The notes beneath the pieces are model-generated. The model saw nothing but the letters and a program-made list of their open reading frames with translations. It was not told the DNA's origin and searched no databases. Positions 8,921-17,566 of a stretch of 64,000 bases of DNA are shown here, in pieces. The stretch covers positions 372,001 through 436,000 of the forward strand of contig NZ_JAMSLS010000002.1 in assembly GCF_023806465.1 (NCBI RefSeq). The letters run 5' to 3'. Positions within the stretch are counted from its first letter, which is position 1; each line of letters starts with the position of its first letter. The position numbers and the translations under genes are program-made. This DNA is from Thermomicrobium sp. CFH 73360 (GTDB lineage Bacteria; Chloroflexota; Chloroflexia; Thermomicrobiales; Thermomicrobiaceae).

Positions 8921-10117
8921 TCACTCATCGAAAAATCCCCGATCTTCCTCGGCCAGATACTGCCGCGCACGTTCGACGTCGAAGCGAACACCAAGGCCCG
9001 GACGATCCCAGACTGCAATATGCCCATCAACAACGATCGGGTTCGGGAGACCAACGACGATGTCATACCACCATTCCGGTCGGGCCACCGGGTACTCAAA
9101 GGCGATGAAGTTGTCAGGCAGCGTTGCACAGACATGCACGAGCGCGGCAAGACCAATAAGACCATCATAGATCCCATGCGGAGCAATCAGGAGACCGTGA
9201 AGATCCGCGTACTCAGCAACCCACTTCAGCTCGGCAAGACCACCGACATCGGCCGGGTCAGGACCGATGATCCGGACTGCGTGCCGCTCGATCAACTCCA
9301 CAAAGTTTTCACGGAGGTAGATCTGTTCTCCGGTATGGATCGGTACGGTGGTTTGCTGCGTCACCTCGCGGTAGACGTCGGCCAGGACGTACGGCGTGTA
9401 GTCACCGGTGATCAGATCCTCAAGCCAGAGCAGGTTCAGATGCTCAACGGCACGAGCGAAGCGAATCGCGTCCGGGACAGTCCAGCCTGGCCCACAATCC
9501 AGCGCGAGCCCGATCTCCTCGCCGAGTTCTGCCTTCATTGCCTCCACGCAAGTGACAAGGTGCCGGAGCCCACGTTCGGTGAGTGGTCCACGACTCAGGT
9601 ACGGCGTCGCACCACGCACTGGATCACCGTAACGTGCACCAGAAAGCGCGTCGAACATCGGTCCGTGATAGCCGACCGAGACCTTCACAATAGAAAATCC
9701 CTCTGGTGCTTGCTTCATAAAACGAACGTGCTCAACAAAGTCCTCCGGCTGGTACCCGCGGAGCGGCTGTCGCACACCGCCGTTGTAGACCCGCACTCGA
9801 TCGCGAAGTTTCCCACCGAGCAGCTTGTACACCGGCACGCCATATGCCTTGCCCGTGATGTCCCACAGCGCCATCTCGATCGCACTGACCGCGCTGCCCC
9901 ACGGCTTGAATGCACCCAGACGACGGATCTTACGCATCACCCGCGCGACATCGGTCGGATCCTCACCGAGAAGGTGCTCACGGTAAAAAAGCACGTGCCA
10001 CCTGACAGAGGACTTGGTCGACTCGATCTGCCCGTACCCATCGATCCCTTCATCGGTCATGATGCGCACGATCGGGTACCCGCCGAGTACTGCGCAGCGG
10101 AGATCTGTGATCCGCAT
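8921..10117 (-). CDS. Mandelate racemase/muconate-lactonizing-type sugar-acid dehydratase
   Basis: This is an enolase-superfamily enzyme that abstracts the alpha-proton of a carboxylate. It has the capping domain followed by the TIM barrel, with the lysine strand SIVKVS, metal ligands in LALDCG, WLEDL and HTGEQ, and a late His in APHGIYD. That His resembles galactonate/other acid-sugar dehydratases more than muconate lactonizing enzymes. The normal KxK reads KVS, so the base may be the His. ATG 10117 is chosen because GGGAGG lies 6 bases upstream; seven extra in-frame codons to 10138 are unlikely. It is the first gene of the minus-strand catabolic set. A sugar acid is the likely but unproven substrate. 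Confidence 0.88.
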   Translation of the reverse strand: MRITDLRCAVLGGYPIVRIMTDEGIDGYGQIESTKSSVRWHVLFYREHLLGEDPTDVARVMRKIRRLGAFKPWGSAVSAIEMALWDITGKAYGVPVYKLLGGKLRDRVRVYNGGVRQPLRGYQPEDFVEHVRFMKQAPEGFSIVKVSVGYHGPMFDALSGARYGDPVRGATPYLSRGPLTERGLRHLVTCVEAMKAELGEEIGLALDCGPGWTVPDAIRFARAVEHLNLLWLEDLITGDYTPYVLADVYREVTQQTTVPIHTGEQIYLRENFVELIERHAVRIIGPDPADVGGLAELKWVAEYADLHGLLIAPHGIYDGLIGLAALVHVCATLPDNFIAFEYPVARPEWWYDIVVGLPNPIVVDGHIAVWDRPGLGVRFDVERARQYLAEEDRGFFDE

Positions 10118-10237
10118 TGCTGCCCTCCCATTTCCCACGAAACTCGCGGCGAATCATACGACGGATTCTCCGAGGGTGATACGCCGCGCAGACAGCGAAC
10201 ACAGCCTCCTGCGCTTTCCAAGAGTTGCGACATCTGG

Positions 10238-10267
10238 ATCGTTCTGCTTGGCAGAAACAAGAACGAT
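10238..10267. repeat. Inverted repeat upstream of the dehydratase operon
   Basis: ATCGTTCT (10238-10245) and AGAACGAT (10260-10267) are perfect 8-bp arms around a 14-bp spacer, about 120 bp upstream of the dehydratase start. Nearby on the minus strand is a -10-like TATGAT (about 10154-10159). It is a candidate operator for the catabolic operon. Confidence 0.4.
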
Positions 10268-10269
10268 GC

Positions 10270-11190
10270 GACAAGATGATGCGAAGTCTCTGGACCATCC
10301 CGGTATTCCTCACAGCATCGTACCTTTCCCCCTGGCATCGCTCCCGCACTCACCGATGTCGAGCGCAGCAGCAATCCCACGCCGCTGACAGCGCAGGAAA
10401 ACTGCGCTGCCCAGAGATCAGAGCGCACATGCGGTCAACACGGGTGGCTAAGCGCGTTGCATGATTCCCGCGGAGGCGTAGAGAGTACAGCGTGGCGCAC
10501 CGAACCGGATTTTTGCCGCAGTACCACTCGTGGGGCCCGCACCTGTTCGACAAGCGTGGCGCAGCACGCTCCTCGCATACCCACGGGCGTCCACCAGAGT
10601 CCGTGCATCCTGCCAGCACGCGAGGACCAGGGCAACAGAGCTCTCACCCCCGACGCGGCTCATGGCGCGGAGAATAGCAGGGATATGCTGCCGTGCGACC
10701 GCCTGCTCACACTGTTCAACACCGCGTTGCTCCAACGGAGACAACGAACTCGCGCAACCAGCCTTGGGGAACAAGCCAAAGTTTTCCGGCGCACGGACTA
10801 GCCCGAGAGGTTCCAAGCCTGTTGTCGTAGTCCCACCCAATCCCTCTCCGGTTGAGCTCTTTCCATCAACGGAAACAAGCGACATTTGCGCGACGGGCAT
10901 GCTCAGTACCGGTAGCTTGCCACCCAGGCTCTATCTTCACCACACCACGGCGGGCTTCCCAGATCGCGCATGACCACGAACGATCAAGCGGCATGCAGCG
11001 GAGGAGCTCGATGACTCCTCGCCATTGCTCGCCGAGATTACCGCTGCTCAGTGACTTGGCAGACCACGCTCAGCAACCCCAGTGGGCTCCTCTGCTTTCC
11101 GTTTCAGAACATTCCTTGGCTGGGAGCGGGTGCACAGACGACTTCCTCGCACCTTTCGATCATGTAGACACTCGCAAAATCGTCAATGAT
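10270..11190. other. Gene-poor intergenic region
   Basis: About 920 bp lie between the catabolic operon and the CDF transporter promoter. Several open frames exist on both strands (the longest is about 150 codons on the minus strand, near 10448-10900). None has a recognisable domain, a good ribosome-binding site or conserved-looking composition. I found no tRNA or rRNA. Confidence 0.5.
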
Positions 11191-11193
11191 CGA

Positions 11194-11221
11194 TTGTCCA
11201 TGTCATGTTTGCTGGTATGAA
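11194..11221 (+). promoter_or_regulatory. Promoter for the CDF transporter gene
   Basis: A -35 TTGTCC (11194-11199), a 16-bp spacer and a -10 TATGAA (11216-11221) preceded by TGG (extended -10). This predicts a leader of about 70 nt before the GTG start at 11301. Confidence 0.5.
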
Positions 11222-11300
11222 TTCAGGGTTTACTCTTCTCCGCATGAGAACCGGCCAAGTAGAGTTACGCTGAGGCACGGCAGTCCGTCGGAGGAAGTCG

Positions 11301-12212
11301 GTGAACACCCGATCTCGGGCCCGCGCTATCAGACGAACACTTGCGTCCGTTCTCGTGCTCAACCTCGTCGTCGCAGTAGCCAAGCTGGGTATTGGAGTTC
11401 TCACTGGCAGTCTCTCGATTCTCGCGGACGGATTGAACTCGCTGCTCGACGCCTCCGCGAATGTCGTCGGACTGATCGGGATGGCCGTCGCCTCTCGACC
11501 GCCTGACCCAGAACATCCCTATGGCCATCGACGCTTTGAGGCACTTACTGCACTTGTCATCGCCGGCGCAATGGGCCTGCTCGTTGTCCAGATCCTGCAA
11601 GAGGCCTGGCGCCGCCTCCAGATTGGTGCAATGCCGGAGGTGACTGGCCTTTCTTTTGCGGTCATGATTGTCACCCTGGGCATCAACAGTGGCGTGAGTT
11701 TGTGGGAGCGTCAACGTGGGCGCGAACTGCGCAGCCCAATCCTGAGTGCTGACGCCAAACATACCGCTGCCGACGCGTTCGTCTCGATCGCCGTAATCGG
11801 TGGGCTGATCGCTGTTCGCCTCGGGTATCCGATCGTCGATCCGCTCCTCGCGGTTGGTATCGCCGGCGTCATCGGCTGGGGCGCGTGGACGATCATTCGC
11901 GATGCTGCCCTGACACTGTCCGACACTGCCGTTGTGCCGGTCGAAGTAATTGAGGAAGCCGTACGCAACGTTCCCGGCGTCCAAGGGGTCCACAATATCC
12001 GCACCCGTGGCGGCGACGGACTCGTCTGGGTTGATTTACACATTCAGGTCGATCCGGAGCTCAGCGTGCGGACTGCCCATGACATCGCCAGTGCGGTTGC
12101 CCGCGCTGTCGAGGCAGCAGTGGGACAATCGGCAGACGTCACGGTGCACGTTGAACCTGCGCTCCCGGAGCACTTGCGCCTCACACGTGGCTACCGTATC
12201 TGGACGGAATGA
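11301..12212 (+). CDS. Cation diffusion facilitator (CDF) metal exporter
   Basis: This is an inner-membrane divalent-metal/proton antiporter of the CDF family (Zn, Fe, Mn, Co or Cd). It has about six transmembrane segments and a cytoplasmic C-terminal dimerisation domain (VPGVQGVHNIRTRGGDG...). Site A lies in LADGLNSLLDASAN and DAKHTAADAFVS. The first ligand position, aspartate in YiiP-like proteins, reads Asn (residue 46), giving an N-D-H-D set that may affect metal choice. The start is GTG 11301 with GGAGGAAG immediately upstream. It has 303 residues, normal for the family, and is apparently monocistronic. The metal cannot be assigned with confidence. Confidence 0.92.
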   Translation: MNTRSRARAIRRTLASVLVLNLVVAVAKLGIGVLTGSLSILADGLNSLLDASANVVGLIGMAVASRPPDPEHPYGHRRFEALTALVIAGAMGLLVVQILQEAWRRLQIGAMPEVTGLSFAVMIVTLGINSGVSLWERQRGRELRSPILSADAKHTAADAFVSIAVIGGLIAVRLGYPIVDPLLAVGIAGVIGWGAWTIIRDAALTLSDTAVVPVEVIEEAVRNVPGVQGVHNIRTRGGDGLVWVDLHIQVDPELSVRTAHDIASAVARAVEAAVGQSADVTVHVEPALPEHLRLTRGYRIWTE

Positions 12213-12582
12213 CACGCTACCGCTGTTCCTGTTGCTGGAGAGACAAACCGCCATCACAGCCGGTTTGGGACGCGAACCACCTCTCAAGGTCGCGGCAGGC
12301 GGTGCCCTCGGGACCTCAGCAGTCGCAAGAGCGGCTACTTTCACCTCCTGCTCAGGATACGTGGGTGGGCAACCCCACCCACTCATGGCCAACGTCTTTC
12401 GATTCGGTCCCTGCTCTGCATCGGTTGAGTTGAGAAGCCCAAGGCCCCTATCGATGACGGCCCACACGTCGCATCGGAAGCGGCAGCACAAGCTCCGACG
12501 ATCAACAACCTGACGAGAGAATGTACGACGCTCGAACCACACGCGGAAATATCTCGCTCCGACCGCCCTCTTCCCATGGTAT
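12213..12582. other. Intergenic region with a strong hairpin
   Basis: About 370 bp lie downstream of the CDF gene. The only clear structure is the hairpin at 12361-12382, annotated separately. No protein-coding frame looks genuine. Confidence 0.5.
12361..12382. terminator. Perfect 9-bp hairpin, possible terminator of the CDF gene
   Basis: GTGGGTGGG (12361-12369) pairs perfectly with CCCACCCAC (12374-12382) around a CAAC loop. It lies 150 nt after the CDF stop. There is no T-tract, so it could instead be an RNA-stability element. Confidence 0.45.
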
Positions 12583-12596
12583 CCTGTAGTTACAGG
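12583..12596. promoter_or_regulatory. Small palindrome upstream of the small membrane-protein pair
   Basis: CCTGTA and TACAGG are perfect 6-bp arms with a 2-bp spacer. They lie 64 bp before the first small gene and next to a possible -10 (GTATCCT, around 12579-12585). Candidate operator; inference only. Confidence 0.35.
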
Positions 12597-12659
12597 GGCC
12601 AAATGCGGCTGTGGAACTCGCGTCGTGCAAGCGAGTTTTCCAGCGAAAGGAGCGTTGCC

Positions 12660-12833
12660 ATGCCGCGTTTGCAGGTCTTGATCTGGTTCCTGCTACCGCT
12701 CTTCGGCCTGCTCGCCTTACTCACCTTCGCTGGTTGGGTCAGTGGAGCAGTCGGTGCCGTGCTCTTTCTTGCACTCGGAGCACTCGTCTTGATCTTGGCG
12801 GTCATCGCTGTCCGCCAGCGCGCGACAAGTTGA
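12660..12833 (+). CDS. Small hydrophobic membrane protein A
   Basis: This is a 57-residue protein of unknown function with two predicted transmembrane segments (about residues 4-24 and 28-50), ending in VIAVRQRATS. The ATG at 12660 is well supported by AAAGGAG with a 7-base spacer; the upstream in-frame extension lacks such a site. It is followed 22 bp later by a second small membrane protein with a similar two-segment layout and a similar tail, so the two look like a duplicated pair in one operon. No function can be assigned. Confidence 0.7.
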   Translation: MPRLQVLIWFLLPLFGLLALLTFAGWVSGAVGAVLFLALGALVLILAVIAVRQRATS

Positions 12834-12855
12834 GAGACGGGCCAGGAGCCTTCTC

Positions 12856-13074
12856 ATGCTCGACGTCATCACAGCGCTCCTGGCCCTACTTGTCTTTCTC
12901 ATCGGACCACATTGGTTGCTCGACTGCATCCGCCAGGCAGAACTCAGTGACGCGACCGGCGAGCCTCTCAGCGGGCTCACATGGACGCTTGCGGCCGTCC
13001 TTGGTGCCTATCTCATTGGTCTCGCCTTCCTTGTGTTGGTGATCACAGCAGTTCGACAGACAGCCACAACCTGA
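12856..13074 (+). CDS. Small hydrophobic membrane protein B
   Basis: This is a 72-residue protein with two predicted transmembrane segments separated by a polar loop (about residues 25-42). It ends in VITAVRQTATT, close to the tail of the preceding protein, which suggests a distant paralogue. The start is ATG 12856, with GGAG (near 12846) about 7 bases upstream. It ends 11 bp before the convergent purine permease stop. Unknown function; the layout resembles small two-helix accessory subunits, but that is only an analogy. Confidence 0.68.
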   Translation: MLDVITALLALLVFLIGPHWLLDCIRQAELSDATGEPLSGLTWTLAAVLGAYLIGLAFLVLVITAVRQTATT

Positions 13075-13084
13075 CCTTTGTAGA

Positions 13085-14536
13085 CTACACCACGAGCCCA
13101 AGCGCGTGACGCAAGAAGTAGATGATGAATGCCAGGCTCACGACGTAGAGCACAGGATGCACCTCATGGTACTTCCCGCGAAAGACTTTGATGAGTGTGT
13201 AAGTGATGAACCCTGCACCGATCCCGTCAGTGATACTGTAGGCGAAAGGCATCATCAGCATCGTCGCCGTGACCGGCAAGCCGATCTCAAGGTTTGCAAA
13301 GTCGATGCCGCCAATCCGGACACGCGATTCCTTTGCCTCCGCCTCAGCCTCAGCCTCGCTCAGCACACCCATCATCATCCAGCCTACAATGATCAGTGCT
13401 GGTGCCGTCGCCTGTGCCGGAACAATCCCAACTACCGGCCAGAACGGCATCGACAGGAGAAAGAGGATTCCGGTCACGACCGAGACCAGACCGCTCCGGC
13501 CGCCAACGCTAATGCCCGCTGCCGATTCAATGTAGGTCGTGGCTGAAGAGGCACTGCAAGCACCGCCCATCACTGCTCCCAGAGAATCGACAAGAAGGGC
13601 TCGCTGAGCCTGCGGAAACTCGCCCCGCTCGTTCAGGTAACCAGCTCGCCGCCCTACTCCAATTAAGGTCCCCATCGTGTCGAAAAAGTCGGCCAGCATG
13701 ATCGAAAAGACGACAAGAATCGCCGTCAGGACGCCGAGCTTGGTGAAGAATCCGAAGCTGAAATCACCAATCCGGCTGAAGTCCGGCACGGCAATCCACT
13801 GGCTGGGGAGCTGGGCAACACCGGGCGGGAAGGCTTCAGTGCCGGTCACTGCCCGCACCACAATGGCGACGACAGTGGTGAGCAGGATTCCCCAAAGCAG
13901 TGCGCCGCGGATCCCGCGCGCCAGCAAAAACAGCGTGATGATCAGGCCGACACCAGTCACGAAGACGGGAACGCCGCGAAGATCGCCGAGCCGGACAAGT
14001 GTTGCCGGGTCTGCAACCACAATTCCTCCATTGACCAAGCCGATGAGCAGGATGAAGAGACCAATCCCGACAGAGATTGCCTGCTTGAGCTCCAGTGGGA
14101 TCGCCTCCATCACGTAGCGCCGGATACCAAGCAACACAAGAATCGTGATCACGATCCCTTCCGCAACGATCACCCCCATCGCCTCTGCTGCGGTCAGCCC
14201 CATCGCGCCCATCAGCTGGAAGGCGACGACAGCATTCAGCCCCATGCCTGGTGCCATTGCAAAGGCTCGGTTCGTCGCCAACCCCATAGCGATTGTCATG
14301 ATCCCAGCCACGAGCGCCGTGGCTGTCGTGACCGCCGAGATCGGGAGTTTATCGGGGACATCAGGCGTATGAAGGATCTGCGGGTTCACGAAGATGATAT
14401 AGGCCATCACGATGAACGTCGTTACGCCCGCAAGAATCTCCGTTCGCACATTCGTGCCAAGTTCGCGGAGATGGAAAAAGCGTTCGAGCCAGCTCTCGCT
14501 CCCTGTGACACCCGTCGCCATGGCACGCTCGCCCAC
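13085..14536 (-). CDS. AzgA/NCS2-family purine (adenine/guanine/hypoxanthine) permease
   Basis: This is an integral-membrane nucleobase:proton symporter of the AzgA branch of NCS2, with about 12-14 transmembrane segments over 483 residues. Family markers are EILAGVTTFIVMAYIIFVNP, FAMAPGMGLNAVVAF, the FDTMGTLIGVG block and SASSATTYIESAAGISVGGR. The GTG at 14536 is favoured by a near-perfect AGGAGGTGA with a 6-base spacer; an ATG six codons in is weaker. A short acidic (EA) repeat, encoded by a tandem hexamer near 13335-13362, sits in a cytoplasmic-looking loop. It is single-gene, with its own promoter. I found no purine-riboswitch core in the leader. Confidence 0.93.
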   Translation of the reverse strand: MGERAMATGVTGSESWLERFFHLRELGTNVRTEILAGVTTFIVMAYIIFVNPQILHTPDVPDKLPISAVTTATALVAGIMTIAMGLATNRAFAMAPGMGLNAVVAFQLMGAMGLTAAEAMGVIVAEGIVITILVLLGIRRYVMEAIPLELKQAISVGIGLFILLIGLVNGGIVVADPATLVRLGDLRGVPVFVTGVGLIITLFLLARGIRGALLWGILLTTVVAIVVRAVTGTEAFPPGVAQLPSQWIAVPDFSRIGDFSFGFFTKLGVLTAILVVFSIMLADFFDTMGTLIGVGRRAGYLNERGEFPQAQRALLVDSLGAVMGGACSASSATTYIESAAGISVGGRSGLVSVVTGILFLLSMPFWPVVGIVPAQATAPALIIVGWMMMGVLSEAEAEAEAKESRVRIGGIDFANLEIGLPVTATMLMMPFAYSITDGIGAGFITYTLIKVFRGKYHEVHPVLYVVSLAFIIYFLRHALGLVV

Positions 14537-14562
14537 GCGTCACCTCCTCATACTATTTGTCC

Positions 14563-14602
14563 GTACACTGCGTACTGTACCCGCGTAGTGAAAAGCCGAC
14601 AA
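14563..14602 (-). promoter_or_regulatory. Promoter with overlapping palindrome for the purine permease
   Basis: On the minus strand, TTGTCG (14602-14597), a 17-bp spacer and TACAGT (14579-14574). An inverted repeat with GTACA/TGTAC arms (14563-14567 and 14576-14580) covers the -10 and probable start point, suggesting a repressor operator. Confidence 0.5.
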
Positions 14603-15690
14603 GGCACAAGCACATTGCTGCCCCTCAATACGAGAGCGGCGTCTCTCCCGGGATGATTTAGATCCCCTTTGCACTTTGGGCCACGTGATCTTGCCCGGCC
14701 CCACGCAAACACTGATCCGTGGGTTCCCGCACGATCTCGAGCGGTATCGCGCACTCTGATCTGGCACGTGGTTGGCAACAGAGATCAGCCACTTCTGTTG
14801 ACGGTAAAGCCCTGCGCTAGCCCAAATAGCCACACGCTTCTGCAAACCCACCACTGGCAGTCACGCAGGGAAGGTTTGAGGCAACGTCCATCCTTCATTG
14901 ACCACCGAGAGCGCGGCGAGCGTTGTGGCACTCATGGACGAGGTACCATCTGTCTGCACTTGCTTCACCATCGTGCGGCATCACAACGAACGAGGCAACA
15001 AAACAAGAAGTCCTGCCAACATCGAGGGAATAGTTACCCTCTTGCAGAGAGATTCCCCCAGACCATGAATAGGAATGTACCCGGCGTTCCAATCTATGCG
15101 ACCAGCGTGTGACCAGATTTCTCTCCCTTGGTGACTGGATAGCCAAGGGAAGTCCCGCCTGAAAAGCAATGTTGTCAGCATGATTCGCAGCGAGCGGCCA
15201 ACACATGTTTTGCTCCGACCGCAGCTGCGCGTACCTCGGTCATGTCTCTCGACACCGAGCATTCGGGCTCGCCCTACGGAGGATTGGAACGCGAGCTTCC
15301 GAGAGCGCTGCCCGTTCGGTCGCACCCCTCTGGCCCGGAGCTAATCGATCACTCGATCCATTTCATCCACAAACACCAAAGTGCGTCACCGCTTGTGTCG
15401 GAAGGTAAGAGAGCACGCTAACCGGGTTCTCGGTCGGACGTAGGGAAGTCCACGGGAGCGTACCGTGATTTCTGTGACAGAAGCGGTTGCAACCAGCTAC
15501 TGTTGTTGGGACAAGGAACACAGACCATCACCGCTGCGGGCGCCCCATACCGTAGCACTCCAGAAGCCTGTGCATCGATATTGGCGGCGAATACCCGCTG
15601 CAGTGCCTGAACACGTTGGTTATCCTTGCCCCAAGCTGCATGGTGTCCGACGCTGTAGAAAGACGAGCACGACACGCGGTAGTGCGGGAA
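14603..15690. other. Gene-poor intergenic region
   Basis: About 1.1 kb lie between the divergently transcribed permease and ABC exporter genes. An 8-bp inverted repeat TCCCTTGG/CCAAGGGA sits at 15124-15150. Open frames are short and not protein-like. No RNA gene recognised. Confidence 0.5.
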
Positions 15691-15701
15691 GGGTTGCTGC
15701 G

Positions 15702-16496
15702 ATGGGCGACGCAGCGCATGAGGCTGATGGAGAGGGACGGCCAATTGAGCGAGCGCACGCCGCCATTGTCGCAGAGGACGTCTCGCGCATCTTCGGTCCA
15801 CTGCGTGCTGTGGATCGAATCTCTCTCGTCATTCCGCGCGGCGTCGTCTATGGGGTGCTTGGTCCAAGCGGCTCGGGGAAGACAACGTTTCTCCGCATGG
15901 TCGTCGGCGCACTACGGCCGAGCGAAGGACGCCTTTTTGTCTTTGGCCGGGAGATGCCAGATCGACGTGTGGCTGCACGAATCGGGTACATGCCGCAGGC
16001 GCCGGCACTCTATCCCGACCTGACCCTGCGTGAGAATCTCCGCTTCTTCGGTGCAGTCTATGCGGTCGGTCGCCGCGAACTCGAGCAACGCATCGAAGAT
16101 CTGGCGACGCAGCTCGACTTGCTCGCCTGGCTGGACCACCAGCTCTACCGGTTTTCTACCGGTATGCTCCAGCGTGCTTCGTTGGCTGTTGCCCTCCTTC
16201 ATCAACCGGAACTCCTCGTGCTCGATGAGCCGACCGTCGGCCTTGATCCGCTTTTGCGACGAGCACTTTGGCAGCATTTTCGTGCCCTCGCTGCACGAGG
16301 GACGACGCTCCTCATTTCGACACACATCATGGACGAAGCTGACCGTTGTGATCTGCTTGGTATCCTGCGCGATGGCCGTCTCTTGGCGAGCGACACACCA
16401 GCTGCGCTGCGTGTACTGACCGGTCAGAGAACGCTCGAAGACGCTTTCCTTACCCTGGCTGGTCAACCTCTGCTTCCTGTGGAGCCGGCCCGATGA
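15702..16496 (+). CDS. ABC-2 type exporter, ATP-binding protein
   Basis: This is the cytoplasmic ATPase subunit of an ABC-2 (NatA/CcmA-like) exporter. Walker A is GPSGSGKTT, the Q-loop region is IGYMPQAPALYPD, the signature is the variant FSTGMLQR instead of LSGGxxxR, Walker B is LLVLDEP, and the switch His is in STHIMDEADR. The ATG at 15702 is chosen because GGGAAGGG lies 8 bases upstream and the protein then begins shortly before the ABC fold; the longer frame reads as non-protein. The stop overlaps the permease ATG (ATGA), so expression is coupled. The substrate (drug, lipid or ion) is unknown. Confidence 0.92.
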   Translation: MGDAAHEADGEGRPIERAHAAIVAEDVSRIFGPLRAVDRISLVIPRGVVYGVLGPSGSGKTTFLRMVVGALRPSEGRLFVFGREMPDRRVAARIGYMPQAPALYPDLTLRENLRFFGAVYAVGRRELEQRIEDLATQLDLLAWLDHQLYRFSTGMLQRASLAVALLHQPELLVLDEPTVGLDPLLRRALWQHFRALAARGTTLLISTHIMDEADRCDLLGILRDGRLLASDTPAALRVLTGQRTLEDAFLTLAGQPLLPVEPAR

Positions 16497-17563
16497 GTTG
16501 GCGTCGTGTGCTCGCTATCACCATCCGGATTGTGCGTCAGATCCGGCGTGACCGACGCACCCTGGCACTTATCTTCCTCGCTCCCATCGTGATCCTCTCC
16601 CTCCTTGGGTATGTCTACCGCGGCAGCTCTCGCACTATCACCCTCGCCCTCAGTGCCCCCGATAACCCGTTCGTCACTGCATTCGCTCAGGAACTCACCG
16701 CTCTCTCTATCCGGATTGAGCGTGTCTCACCCGAACAGGCCATTGAGCGCGTCCGTGCCGGGCAGGCAGCTGGCGCCGTACTCATTGAACCGGCTACTTC
16801 CTCGCCAATGCGACTGGTACTGGACGGCTCGCAGCCCGGTCGAGCACGCCAGGTCAGTACGATCGTCAGCCAAGCCGCGATGCGCACCGTGCTGCAACAG
16901 CTCCTTCCTCAAGGCACCGAGCCGTCACTGACGCTCGAGTACGTGACCGGTAGCCCACAGTTCGATGAGCTTGATACCTTTGCGCCGGTCTTCATCGGCT
17001 TCTTTGCGTTTTTCTTCGTGTTCCTCCTCACGTCGGTCTCCTTCCTGCGCGAGCGTCTGCAAGGAAGCATTGAACGCCTCATTGTCTCCCCACTGGACCG
17101 GGCCGAGATCGTCCTCGGGTACATGCTCGGTTTCGCCTTCTATGCCCTCATTCAATCTCTGCTTATGGTACTCTTCACCGTCTCTGTGTTACGCATCAAT
17201 ACCGTCGGCTCACTCTGGTTAGTTATCCTTTTTACTGTTATCTTGACAGTTGGTGCGGTGAACCTTGGCATTTTCCTTTCCACCTTCGCCAGAACAGAGC
17301 TTCAGGTCGTTCAGTTTATCCCCCTCGTCATTTCGCTCCAAGGACTGCTGTCAGGCATCATCTGGCCAGTGGAGAGCTTGCCCCGGCCACTCCGGTGGGT
17401 CGCACAGTTTCTCCCGTTGACCTGGGCAAACGAGGCACTGCGCGCCATCATGTTGCGTGGGCAAGGGCTCGAGGAGCTCGTCCCGCACCTTGTTGTGCTC
17501 GTCAGCTTTGCTGCGCTCATGCTTGTCCTTGCCATGACGACGCTCCGCCGGGAGGTTGCTTGA
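16493..17563 (+). CDS. ABC-2 type exporter, permease protein
   Basis: This is the membrane subunit partner of the preceding ATPase. It has 356 residues with one N-terminal transmembrane segment (LALIFLAPIVILSLLGYVY), an extracytoplasmic loop of about 130 residues, then five C-terminal segments, the standard ABC-2 layout. The motif SFLRERLQGSIERLIVSPLDR is the typical coupling-helix region. The start overlaps the ATPase stop by 4 bp. The next gene starts 3 bp after its stop, so all three may share a transcript. Substrate unknown. Confidence 0.92.
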   Translation: MSWRRVLAITIRIVRQIRRDRRTLALIFLAPIVILSLLGYVYRGSSRTITLALSAPDNPFVTAFAQELTALSIRIERVSPEQAIERVRAGQAAGAVLIEPATSSPMRLVLDGSQPGRARQVSTIVSQAAMRTVLQQLLPQGTEPSLTLEYVTGSPQFDELDTFAPVFIGFFAFFFVFLLTSVSFLRERLQGSIERLIVSPLDRAEIVLGYMLGFAFYALIQSLLMVLFTVSVLRINTVGSLWLVILFTVILTVGAVNLGIFLSTFARTELQVVQFIPLVISLQGLLSGIIWPVESLPRPLRWVAQFLPLTWANEALRAIMLRGQGLEELVPHLVVLVSFAALMLVLAMTTLRREVA

Positions 17564-17566
17564 CTT

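Noticed and set aside
10448-10900. 150-codon minus-strand open frame
   Set aside because: No recognisable domain, no ribosome-binding site, and opposing frames of similar length; probably chance in GC-rich DNA.
14603-14900. Possible purine or guanidine riboswitch before the permease
   Set aside because: The conserved loop sequences of the purine riboswitch are absent, and the mapped promoter leaves only about 30 nt of leader.
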